From Candidatus Pacearchaeota archaeon (GTDB lineage: Archaea > Nanobdellota > Nanobdellia > Pacearchaeales > GW2011-AR1): a stretch of DNA of 6,966 nucleotides. Below, piece by piece: positions 1-5,216 of this stretch. The stretch covers positions 1 to 6,966 of the forward strand of contig NZCQ01000051.1 in NCBI GenBank assembly GCA_002688335.1, read 5' to 3'. The translations under genes were made by a program, and so were the position numbers. Numbering within the stretch: position 1 is the first letter of the stretch; each line of letters begins with the position of its first letter. The notes under the pieces were generated by a model that was not told the DNA's origin, did not search any database, and worked only from the letters and a program-made list of their open reading frames with translations.

Positions 1-263
1 CCCTCCGAAGCCCCTTCAACTAATCCAGCAACATCCATTATCTCAACAGGAACAAATCTTTTTCCATCAACACAATAACCTTTCTGAGGATTACATTTCG
101 CATCAAATTCTCCTTCAATACAATCTATTTTAACATGTCCAACCCCATGATTAGGTTTTATTGTAGCAAAAGGATAGCTAGCTATCAAAACATCTGCCAA
201 AGTACAAGCCTTAAAAAAAGTACTCTTACCAGCTGAAGGCTTTCCAACAAGTCCAATTAACAT
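1..263 (-). CDS. ychF: YchF-type Obg-family GTPase, N-terminal part (runs off left edge)
   Basis: The 87 residues visible are the start of a P-loop GTPase of the Obg/YchF family, which acts in the cytosol and is ribosome-associated. The P-loop reads [12 protein letters not shown] (about residues 4-15), the switch I region YPFATIKPN follows, and the G3 motif [12 protein letters not shown] ends at the window edge. A Cys-containing stretch (CNPQKGYC) between G1 and G3 is typical of the archaeal form as I recall it. The ATG at 261-263 is chosen because it sits directly before the P-loop, as in the family, and because a TATA-like box lies about 26 nt upstream. The GTP-recognition motif and TGS domain would lie outside the window. 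The gene follows the 510-aa gene on the same strand after a 30-nt gap, but the internal TATA box suggests its own transcript. Family assignment is firm; the precise physiological role is not visible here. Confidence 0.92.
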   Translation of the reverse strand, partial: MLIGLVGKPSAGKSTFFKACTLADVLIASYPFATIKPNHGVGHVKIDCIEGEFDAKCNPQKGYCVDGKRFVPVEIMDVAGLVEGASE

Positions 264-284
264 AAAAAAACCACAAAAGACTAA

Positions 285-292
285 TTTAAATA
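285..292 (-). promoter_or_regulatory. TATA-like box for the YchF gene
   Basis: TATTTAAA on the minus strand is centred about 26 nt before the ATG at 263, which predicts a leaderless transcript. It sits just beyond the stop codon of the upstream gene. A run of seven T on the minus strand (264-270) lies between box and start and could also end the transcript of the preceding gene. Confidence 0.55.
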
Positions 293-293
293 A

Positions 294-1826
294 TTATGCC
301 AACAAATCCTCTTCATCATCCTCGTCAACATCTTCTTTCTTATCCTTATCATCTCTTTTATCGTCATCCTCATCCCATCCGCTCTCATCTCCTTCATTCT
401 CACTACTATCGCCACTCACAGGACCCCTCAACTTAAACAAAATCATAATTAAAACAAATAATATCAACAACAAGGTAACCTCAAGCAAAACTAAAAAAGA
501 ATCAGAAGCTCCCAACAAAACATTATTATTCTCCTCATTAACAACATTCCCGGTTATACCTCCTCCATTCCCTTCCCCATTATTTTCACTGCTCTCATTA
601 TCCTCATCATTAGTTTCCTCAACTACTTCCTTAACTTCGACTTTTAAAACAAAACCATCAGAAACAGATTCTCCAACATCCACAAAATCACCATCTAAAT
701 TCTTATCTAAACAAGCATAATAAGTCTGATCACCTTGAGCGATCGTATTAACTTCGCACTTACCTTCACTCAAAGTACACTTTCCAATTTCCCTTTTAGG
801 AAGATAACACGCGGTTGCTCTCAATGAAACCTCTCTATCACCACATCCACTCAAATTACTAGCTCTTAAAATAACATCTCCCCCCTTCAAAGCAGTTTTA
901 GGATTAACATTTAGATTAATAGATCCCAAACAACTTTTCTCAGGAAGAACTTCAAGTTTAACAGACTCTCTCTTCAAACCGAAGAATTTAATCATTTCCT
1001 TGGATAACTCGCCCTCTCCATAAACTGAAAGCAATTGAAAACTATATTCTCCCTCTAAAACACTTGGCTTCAATTTATACACAAACAATAAACTCTCAAC
1101 TCCCTGAACAAGATCATAATTCAAATTTATAGTAACCCTTTCCCTATCTTCAACCAATCCAGAAGGAACAAACTCGCCAATTTTCAAGTCAACAGCATTC
1201 AGCTTACCATTATTATTCTTATCTACATAAATCTCCAATCTATCCAAATCTAACCCTTCCCTATTGCTAAATTCAACAGTAAGGTTCTTTAATGAGATAC
1301 CCTCATGTTCTCCAGAAAACTTAAGACTCAGCATCTCCTTATCAAGATCAACCTCCTCTGAATCATAATACCAGGAAAAATCTTCCATCTCTAAACCATC
1401 TAAAACTCTCCCTATTCCTTTCTTTGCAACAACCGAGAAACCTTCATTGAAAACGGGCTCTCCTAAATCGTAAATCCCATCATCATCACAATCAACAACC
1501 ATATCGAAATCACCGGTTTTAACCTCTTCCCATATTATCTTAGAAGAGAACCTCTTATTCGGAACCAAACTAACATCATTCCTTACATCGTTAAAATTCT
1601 CTCCTCCAACCCATTGATCATTATTCTGCACAACATAAAGTTTAACCTCCTCATCAGAACTAGACCTACACAGCTTATCATTTAAGCCAACATTACTAAT
1701 AGCCCTCACACTCTCACCAGTATTGTAACTAGATTTAGTAGTCTTAATAATCTCTCCTTGAACAAAGGAAAAACTAACCATAATCATGGAAATAAAGACA
1801 ATAATAAGTATCTTCTCTTTTTTCAT
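294..1826 (-). CDS. Secreted, C-terminally anchored surface protein with calcium-loop-like motifs (510 aa)
   Basis: I cannot assign a named family. Residues 1-24 form a signal peptide (KKEK, then a hydrophobic run ending near VQG). The large extracytoplasmic part has three DxDxDG-type loops: D112-E123 (DCDDDGIYDLGE) and D202-D213 (DKNNNGKLNAVD) fit the 12-residue EF-hand/dockerin spacing, and D374-E386 fits with one extra residue. The first and third lie in a repeated context, an aromatic/acidic stretch then a GE pair and a hydrophobic strand, suggesting duplicated beta-rich domains. Eight cysteines are extracellular. A low-complexity Asn/Glu/Gly linker (about 403-437) contains ITGNVV (424-429). 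A transmembrane helix at about 443-464 is followed by a strongly acidic tail (473-508), probably cytoplasmic. The ATG at 1824-1826 is supported by the signal peptide and a TATA-like box 26 nt upstream. Likely a cell-surface or adhesion-type protein, by inference only. Confidence 0.85.
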   Translation of the reverse strand: MKKEKILIIVFISMIMVSFSFVQGEIIKTTKSSYNTGESVRAISNVGLNDKLCRSSSDEEVKLYVVQNNDQWVGGENFNDVRNDVSLVPNKRFSSKIIWEEVKTGDFDMVVDCDDDGIYDLGEPVFNEGFSVVAKKGIGRVLDGLEMEDFSWYYDSEEVDLDKEMLSLKFSGEHEGISLKNLTVEFSNREGLDLDRLEIYVDKNNNGKLNAVDLKIGEFVPSGLVEDRERVTINLNYDLVQGVESLLFVYKLKPSVLEGEYSFQLLSVYGEGELSKEMIKFFGLKRESVKLEVLPEKSCLGSINLNVNPKTALKGGDVILRASNLSGCGDREVSLRATACYLPKREIGKCTLSEGKCEVNTIAQGDQTYYACLDKNLDGDFVDVGESVSDGFVLKVEVKEVVEETNDEDNESSENNGEGNGGGITGNVVNEENNNVLLGASDSFLVLLEVTLLLILFVLIMILFKLRGPVSGDSSENEGDESGWDEDDDKRDDKDKKEDVDEDDEEDLLA

Positions 1827-1847
1827 AAAGCATTTTAAGTTATTTCG

Positions 1848-1855
1848 TATTTAAA
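1848..1855 (-). promoter_or_regulatory. TATA-like box for the 510-aa surface protein gene
   Basis: TTTAAATA on the minus strand is centred about 26 nt before the ATG at 1826. No Shine-Dalgarno-like sequence lies between them, so a leaderless mRNA is likely. Confidence 0.55.
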
Positions 1856-1885
1856 CATTATTACAATATAAATATTATTATTGAG

Positions 1886-1950
1886 ACTCAACTTTTGTGA
1901 GAAGTATTTAGGACTTCGGAGGACTAAAAGGGGCGATACAAAAGTTGAGT
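1886..1950. repeat. 13-bp perfect inverted repeat with G-rich loop (possible small structured RNA)
   Basis: ACTCAACTTTTGT at 1886-1898 is perfectly complementary to ACAAAAGTTGAGT at 1938-1950. The 39-base loop can form a second short helix (TTTAG 1907-1911 with CTAAA 1924-1928) and contains a direct repeat AGGACT (1910-1915 and 1920-1925) separated by TCGG. Read on the plus strand the loop is purine and G rich (GGAGG, GGGG). The element lies between the promoter of the 510-aa gene and the 3' end of tRNA-Ile. It could be a small RNA, a processing or termination structure for the tRNA transcript, or a protein-binding site. No C/D-box pair or H/ACA signature is evident on either strand. Confidence 0.5.
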
Positions 1951-2002
1951 TAGTGAGCAAATTTATCTCAAATAAAAGAAATCACTAAAAATAAGTAATA
2001 AA

Positions 2003-2077
2003 TGAGCCATCCAGGATTTGAACCTGGGACCTCTGCCTTATAAGAGCAGCGCTCTAACCAAGCTGAGCTAATGGCTC
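2003..2077 (-). tRNA. tRNA-Ile with anticodon TAT (UAU)
   Basis: A full cloverleaf folds on the minus strand. The acceptor stem is GAGCCAT/ATGGCTC with discriminator A, and the D stem is GCTC/GAGC with the AGCTTGGTTA loop. The anticodon stem is CTGCT/GGCAG (one U-G pair) closing the 7-base loop CTTATAA. The T arm is CCAGG/CCTGG around TTCAAAT. The anticodon is at 2040-2042 on the plus strand and reads UAU, matching AUA codons. CCA is not encoded and there is no intron. The arm sequences resemble archaeal tRNA-Ile(GAU), which supports isoleucine identity. Most archaea read AUA with a CAU tRNA modified to agmatidine, so UAU is uncommon. Confidence 0.93.
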
Positions 2078-2100
2078 ATTCTCATCCAAATATTCCACGG

Positions 2101-2108
2101 TTTTAAAA
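2101..2108 (-). promoter_or_regulatory. TATA-like box for tRNA-Ile
   Basis: TTTTAAAA is centred about 27 nt upstream of the mature 5' end of the minus-strand tRNA, so transcription may begin at or very near tRNA position 1. Confidence 0.45.
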
Positions 2109-2224
2109 CCTATTGGTTTAAAGATCCCATCGATAAAGATTACAGATTACCGATAAAATTACAAAGCATATTAGCAGAGCTATATGCAGAGCATCCAAAA
2201 TCAGAACTCATCTCAAAAACAAAA

Positions 2225-2232
2225 CTTATAAA
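2225..2232 (+). promoter_or_regulatory. TATA-like box for the 112-aa membrane protein gene
   Basis: CTTATAAA is centred about 25 nt before the ATG at 2254, giving a leaderless arrangement like that of the other genes here. Confidence 0.55.
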
Positions 2233-2253
2233 CAACAGATAACATAAACTAAT

Positions 2254-2592
2254 ATGCCAAAAACAAAAAAAGAGAATAAAAACCAAAAGAACAATGACAA
2301 AAAGCTCAAAGCATTCATAGCTTCTTTCTTCACAATCATAGGATTCATTATAGCAATCGTAGCCTGGAAAGAAGATAAATACACAATATTTTATGCAAAA
2401 CACGGCCTAATCTTGTTCCTCGGACAAATAGTTATGTGGCTGTTAATCCCTCTACCATTACTGGGATGGTTCATACCCTTGGTTTGGATATTATGGGTAG
2501 TGCTCTGGGTGATAACCTGGATAAACGCATTATCAGGAAAACAAAAAAGAACTTTCATTATAACAGATTTAGCTGATAAAATAGATTTATAG
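2254..2592 (+). CDS. Small three-helix membrane protein, DUF4870/Tic20-like
   Basis: The first 18 residues are almost entirely Lys, Asn and Glu. Three hydrophobic helices follow: about 19-38, 50-67 and 69-92. Between helices 1 and 2 the sequence YAKHGLILFLGQ resembles the HAKQGLVLFI-type motif of DUF4870/Tic20-like small membrane proteins. The segment after helix 3 (NALSGKQKRTF, then DLADKI) resembles the GK-x-PLIGDLAEK-type ending of the same group. The length is normal for the family. Function is unknown in prokaryotes; a membrane location is the safe statement. The ATG is supported by the upstream TATA-like box and by the lack of earlier in-frame starts close by. No operon partner is visible: a tRNA lies on either side. 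Confidence 0.8.
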   Translation: MPKTKKENKNQKNNDKKLKAFIASFFTIIGFIIAIVAWKEDKYTIFYAKHGLILFLGQIVMWLLIPLPLLGWFIPLVWILWVVLWVITWINALSGKQKRTFIITDLADKIDL

Positions 2593-2595
2593 CAA

Positions 2596-2715
2596 ATTCA
2601 TTCAGGCCCTCAAGGGCGGGTGAAAAATTTCATTCTCCTCTCTGGGCGGGAGGGAGGGTTAGAAATTAGAGAATGAAATTTTGAATTAGGAGGGATAAAG
2701 AATAACTGAATGAAT
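2596..2715. repeat. Nested inverted-repeat element (10-bp outer stem, 14-bp inner stem), possible structured RNA
   Basis: The outer arms ATTCATTCAG (2596-2605) and CTGAATGAAT (2706-2715) are perfectly complementary. Inside them AAAATTTCATTCTC (2624-2637) pairs perfectly with GAGAATGAAATTTT (2669-2682). Between the two 5' arms GCCC-TCAA-GGGC (2606-2617) makes a tetraloop hairpin, so the whole can fold as a closed multi-helix structure of about 120 nt. The inner loop holds a G-quadruplex motif. The element starts 3 nt after the stop codon of the 112-aa gene and ends about 80 bp before tRNA-Glu. It may be an independent small RNA, a 3' UTR structure, or a miniature mobile-element relic with terminal inverted repeats. 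No known RNA family is recognised. Confidence 0.6.
2644..2658 (+). other. Canonical G-quadruplex motif with single-base loops
   Basis: GGGCGGGAGGGAGGG has four G3 runs separated by single bases (C, A, A), the class that forms very stable parallel quadruplexes in vitro. It sits in the 31-base loop of the 14-bp hairpin at 2624-2682. Another GGGCGGG is at 2614-2620. Such G density stands out in this AT-rich DNA. Confidence 0.75.
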
Positions 2716-2766
2716 CCCAATTCTAAACATAAGTTTTAAAAACCAAATTAATCTCAGAAAAGTAGA

Positions 2767-2787
2767 TACATGAATTTCATTCATGTA
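2767..2787 (+). repeat. 9-bp palindrome just upstream of tRNA-Glu
   Basis: TACATGAAT and ATTCATGTA flank the three bases TTC and end 7 nt before the mature tRNA 5' end. A TATA-like TTTTAAAA at 2734-2741 would place transcription start near 2764, so this palindrome would become a hairpin in the 5' leader of the pre-tRNA. Alternatively it is an operator. The core shares the bases AATTTCATTC with the inner stem of the element at 2624-2637. Confidence 0.45.
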
Positions 2788-2794
2788 TAACACC

Positions 2795-2867
2795 GCCCCG
2801 TTAGTGCAGTGGTCAAGCACCCGGCCCTTTCGAGGCCGTAACCCGGGTTCGAATCCCGGACGGGGCA
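2795..2867 (+). tRNA. tRNA-Glu with anticodon TTC (UUC)
   Basis: The acceptor stem is GCCCCGT/ACGGGGC with discriminator A at 2867. The D stem is GTGC/GCAC, the anticodon stem CGGCC/GGCCG closes the loop CTTTCGA, and the T arm is CCGGG/CCCGG around TTCGAAT. The anticodon TTC (2829-2831) reads GAA and GAG. No intron and no encoded CCA. The gene is GC-rich against its AT-rich surroundings, as expected for a structured RNA. Confidence 0.95.
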
Positions 2868-3160
2868 TTATCAAATAAAGGGCAAACTCTAGATCTTTAT
2901 ATATGCATATTTCATTAACTTTTTAGGGTTGTTAAAATTAATCTCTATAAATCTAAGGAAAGATTAGAAATCTGGAAGTCAGCAGAAATTATTTCTATCT
3001 CTTCCAAAAATTTGAAAAATAATTAGAAATTATATTTTAGTCACGATAAGTTTATTGCTATAATCAAACATAAAAGAAAAAACCCCATCTAAAAAGTTGT
3101 TTTCAAAATGATTTAAATAAAAAATATAATCTTTTCCCAAGGGAGAGTAACTAATTTTAA
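2868..3160. other. AT-rich intergenic region without a supported gene
   Basis: No convincing coding frame on either strand. It contains TATA-like stretches (for example around 2898-2910) with no gene behind them and a nested imperfect hairpin at 2974-3005: GGAAG/CTTCC outside, AGAAA/TTTCT inside. Near its right end is a short palindrome TCCC-AA-GGGA (3135-3144). On the minus strand this is followed by an A/T-rich tract with six consecutive T, which could end the transcript of the 322-aa gene. None of these is conclusive. Confidence 0.4.
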
Positions 3161-4129
3161 TTAAGGTTCAAAATCCATTGAATACTCACCACCCTCGCTT
3201 GCCATTCCACAAGTTTCAACCGGAAGATTTCTCTTTGTGCATAGAGTATTTATTGCACTATAACATCTTTCTGGGCGATATGTTTTATCACATAAATTAA
3301 TGTCTATTTTCTTTTTAGCAATTTCAAGATAACAATTTGATTCTAGAGATCTTTCACATAAATCATATCTCCCTTGACGATAATCAATATGAATGTATTT
3401 AGATCTATAATCATTTTTTTCATCATGACCAATATAATTTTCATGTCTTTGACAAACCAATTCACATATACTTTCATCATTATCCAATATTCCTAATTGG
3501 CTAATACATTTTGAATGGATTGATGGATCAAATATATAATTATAAGAAGTAGTAATAATTGAATTACAAATATTCTCATCATGTTTTAAAACTGCAATAT
3601 TATGGATTAAGGGATTGTACAGAGCGATTAAAAGTAAAATTAAGGAGATTAAAGAAACTATTATTAAAAAAGGTTTAAGATTATAATTAAAATCCTTTCT
3701 ATGCCTTCTTTTTATTGATAAAATTAATCCAACAACAAAACTAATCAATCCAAAAATAATTGATGCATAAATTATGGAGAAGCTTCCAAGTCCTTTTTCA
3801 TCCATAGGATAACGATCTCCTAAAAACCAGAAAAATACAATTGCAAAGAACAAGACAAAGCAAATTATAATGCAGTAATAAATCTTCAATTTAAGTGAAT
3901 TTGAGGACTTAGAGACCTTATTTATCATTAAGATTGATATTATCATACCTAAAATTAATAAACTAAAATATGAAAAAATGGTTAGTTTTGATGATACAAA
4001 CGAAAAAATTAATAATAAAAAATAGATTAGCAGCAAAAAATTTGTCTTATTAATAAAGCTCCCATATTTTTGAGTCATATTATTATTATTATTATTATTA
4101 TTATTTTGATTTTCTTTTTTTATTTGCAT
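3161..4129 (-). CDS. Five-helix membrane protein with Cys-rich C-terminal domain and poly-Asn N-terminus (322 aa)
   Basis: Not a family I can name. The N-terminus is polar with nine consecutive Asn (9-17), then five transmembrane helices at about 30-47, 49-70, 82-103, 115-139 and 152-174. A soluble C-terminal domain (about 183-322) has ten cysteines (188, 208, 222, 226, 258, 266, 280, 289, 297, 307). They occur in a repeated pattern of the type D-x-x-x-C followed by R/S-x-x-C-Y/I, for example NLCDK then RPERCYSAI. Similar Cys-repeat tails are, from memory, common in DPANN membrane proteins. Disulfides would suit an extracytoplasmic face. The gene looks more AT-rich than its neighbours. The start could instead be M18 (4076-4078), which would place the Asn repeat in the 5' leader. 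It is divergent from the 280-aa gene across 183 bp. Confidence 0.78.
   Translation of the reverse strand: MQIKKENQNNNNNNNNNMTQKYGSFINKTNFLLLIYFLLLIFSFVSSKLTIFSYFSLLILGMIISILMINKVSKSSNSLKLKIYYCIIICFVLFFAIVFFWFLGDRYPMDEKGLGSFSIIYASIIFGLISFVVGLILSIKRRHRKDFNYNLKPFLIIVSLISLILLLIALYNPLIHNIAVLKHDENICNSIITTSYNYIFDPSIHSKCISQLGILDNDESICELVCQRHENYIGHDEKNDYRSKYIHIDYRQGRYDLCERSLESNCYLEIAKKKIDINLCDKTYRPERCYSAINTLCTKRNLPVETCGMASEGGEYSMDFEP
4079..4105. repeat. (ATT)9 trinucleotide microsatellite coding for nine Asn
   Basis: Nine perfect ATT units on the plus strand are nine AAT (Asn) codons on the minus strand, directly before the internal methionine M18 of the 322-aa protein. Copy-number change would keep the frame and alter only the Asn tract length. 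Confidence 0.95.
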
Positions 4130-4150
4130 TTGAATCTCTTTTCATAACTC

Positions 4151-4176
4151 TATGTAAAATATATATTATTTAAATT
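4151..4176 (-). promoter_or_regulatory. Promoter region of the 322-aa membrane protein gene
   Basis: Two TATA-like candidates exist on the minus strand: TTTTACATA (4151-4159), at the usual ~26-nt distance from the ATG at 4129, and the better match AATTTAAATAAT (4165-4176), about 42 nt away. The second would start transcription near 4145, where an out-of-frame ATG begins a 14-codon open frame overlapping the gene start. Which is used cannot be decided. Confidence 0.35.
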
Positions 4177-4282
4177 CTACTAAACATTAGTTACACATAA
4201 TATCTCCCCAATCGCAAAACTCCTACAGGGACATACAAACTAAACAAATATTTCTAAAAATCACTTATTAACAACAACCATC

Positions 4283-4290
4283 TTTATTAA
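4283..4290 (+). promoter_or_regulatory. TATA-like box for the 280-aa Cys-rich protein gene
   Basis: TTTATTAA is centred about 26 nt before the ATG at 4313, consistent with leaderless transcription. The match to a TATA consensus is weaker than for the other genes. Confidence 0.4.
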
Positions 4291-4312
4291 CTCTTCATCT
4301 ATCCCTCCCTCA

Positions 4313-5155
4313 ATGAAACTATCAAAAATATCTCTCACACTCATCATAATATTGTTCCTAACAACACTCATTCTAGCAATTTCACTAACTCCTGGAGAAA
4401 AGCAACTAATAAAAGAATGTAAAAAAAATTGCTCCTATGAAAAAATAAATACAAAAGAGTTAATCAAAAAAGAATACAAGACATGTAAAACAAATTGTAG
4501 GAACAAAAAATCTCAATGCATAATTGAACAAAGAACAAAGCAATCACAATGTTTGGATCAATGTCTAGAAAACCACAATTTAAAAGAAACAGAAGACAAA
4601 AAAGAATATAACAAATTAAAAAGATCTCTTAAATCCTGTCAACAATATTGTAAAAAAGATTATTCAAAAGATAAAAGAGCTTGTTCACACAAAACTTGTT
4701 CTGCAGAATGTAGAGAAGAAAGAAAGAAATCCTCAAAAGAAAACAAAGAAGACTATAGGGAATGTAGAAATCAATGCCCTTATAAAATCCTAGAAAGAAC
4801 CTGTGAAAATGGAAGATACAATGCAGGAGAATCATTCAAAAAAGATTGTCAAACTTGTACTTGTAATTTAAATGGAAAAGTAGTCTGTTCAACATCTCCA
4901 TTCTGCCATCTAACTCCCCTTCAAGACGAAACAACTTGCATTAATTCGAGAGGAACCCATACTCAAATATGCCAAGGAACTAATGCGAGAATAAGATGCA
5001 CTAAAGAAAAATTCTGTCTTTGCTCAGAAAACAGTTGTCCTCAAAACAACACCTGCTTAAAAGAATTCAAAATAGAACTTCCATCCCCATTAAAAGATAC
5101 ATACACAGATCTCTTAGGAAGACCTATAAAAGACATCGGAATTTGCGCAAGCTAA
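4313..5155 (+). CDS. Secreted cysteine-rich protein: CX3C helical repeats plus VWC-like module (280 aa)
   Basis: Residues 1-22 are a signal peptide. The mature part has 28 cysteines, 10% of the protein. Residues 30-156 are charged and helix-prone and carry six CX3C pairs at 36/40, 58/62, 80/84, 109/113, 129/133 and 151/155. The first three are exactly 22 residues apart, and C69 falls 11 after C58. Such spacing puts the pairs on one face of helices, suggesting a disulfide-stapled coiled coil. Residues 164-198 (C-x2-G-x-Y-x2-G-E-x-F, then DCQTCTC, NGKVVC and a final C) match the core of a von Willebrand factor C-type module. Residues 209-248 hold further cysteines. There is no C-terminal anchor, so the protein is likely exported. 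Function unknown; an extracellular binding or envelope role is inference. Start fixed by the signal peptide. Confidence 0.82.
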   Translation: MKLSKISLTLIIILFLTTLILAISLTPGEKQLIKECKKNCSYEKINTKELIKKEYKTCKTNCRNKKSQCIIEQRTKQSQCLDQCLENHNLKETEDKKEYNKLKRSLKSCQQYCKKDYSKDKRACSHKTCSAECREERKKSSKENKEDYRECRNQCPYKILERTCENGRYNAGESFKKDCQTCTCNLNGKVVCSTSPFCHLTPLQDETTCINSRGTHTQICQGTNARIRCTKEKFCLCSENSCPQNNTCLKEFKIELPSPLKDTYTDLLGRPIKDIGICAS

Positions 5156-5180
5156 GTTTATTCTTCTTATTTTTATTATA
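5156..5180 (+). terminator. T-rich 3' end of the 280-aa gene
   Basis: Directly after the stop codon the plus strand runs through T-clusters (TTTATTC, TTCTTATTTTTATTA), the usual archaeal termination signal without a hairpin. The promoter of the following gene begins just after it. Confidence 0.45.
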
Positions 5181-5186
5181 ATCATC

Positions 5187-5194
5187 TTTATAAG
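5187..5194 (+). promoter_or_regulatory. TATA-like box for the kinase-SAH hydrolase fusion gene
   Basis: TTTATAAG is centred about 26 nt before the ATG at 5217. No Shine-Dalgarno sequence precedes that ATG, so leaderless initiation is expected. Confidence 0.6.
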
Positions 5195-5216
5195 CAAACA
5201 CTTGTTTTCTAATTAA

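Larger units (their letters stand above)
2078..2242 (+). pseudogene. Start-less open frame, possible 3' remnant of a protein gene
   Basis: The frame is open from just inside the tRNA-Ile gene to the TAA at 2240-2242 and has no ATG, GTG or TTG start. Its last ~35 codons look protein-like: an aromatic/charged stretch, then an amphipathic helix-like segment (LQSILAELYAEHPKSELISK) and a basic end. I do not recognise the family. The TATA box of the next gene lies over its last codons. It could be the C-terminal remnant of a gene whose 5' part was lost where the tRNA now stands, a small protein using a non-standard start, or chance. The amino-acid composition is the only positive evidence. Confidence 0.3.

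Noticed and set aside
1..14. CTCCGAAG shared with the complement of the 1886-1950 loop
   Set aside because: In the YchF gene these bases encode part of the conserved G3 motif; an eight-base match is expected by chance.
2140..2403. Minus-strand open frame of 87 codons
   Set aside because: It is antisense to the 112-aa membrane protein gene, rich in Cys and Phe as expected from reading an AT-rich coding strand backwards, and matches no recognisable pattern.
2596..2715. CRISPR repeat or rho-independent terminator
   Set aside because: There is only one copy of each arm pair, no regular spacers, and no T-run after the stem; archaea do not use such terminators.
2686..2874. Minus-strand open frame of 62 codons with MPRPGFEPGLRPRKG
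   Set aside because: That peptide is the well-known artefact of translating a tRNA gene in reverse; the frame covers the tRNA-Glu.
2974..3005. Nested hairpin GGAAG/AGAAA as a small RNA gene
   Set aside because: Stems are 5 bp each with asymmetric internal loops and A/T-rich content, which can arise by chance in this composition.
4629..4835. Minus-strand open frame of 68 codons
   Set aside because: Antisense shadow of the Cys-rich secreted protein gene, which has a signal peptide and regular Cys spacing on the plus strand.
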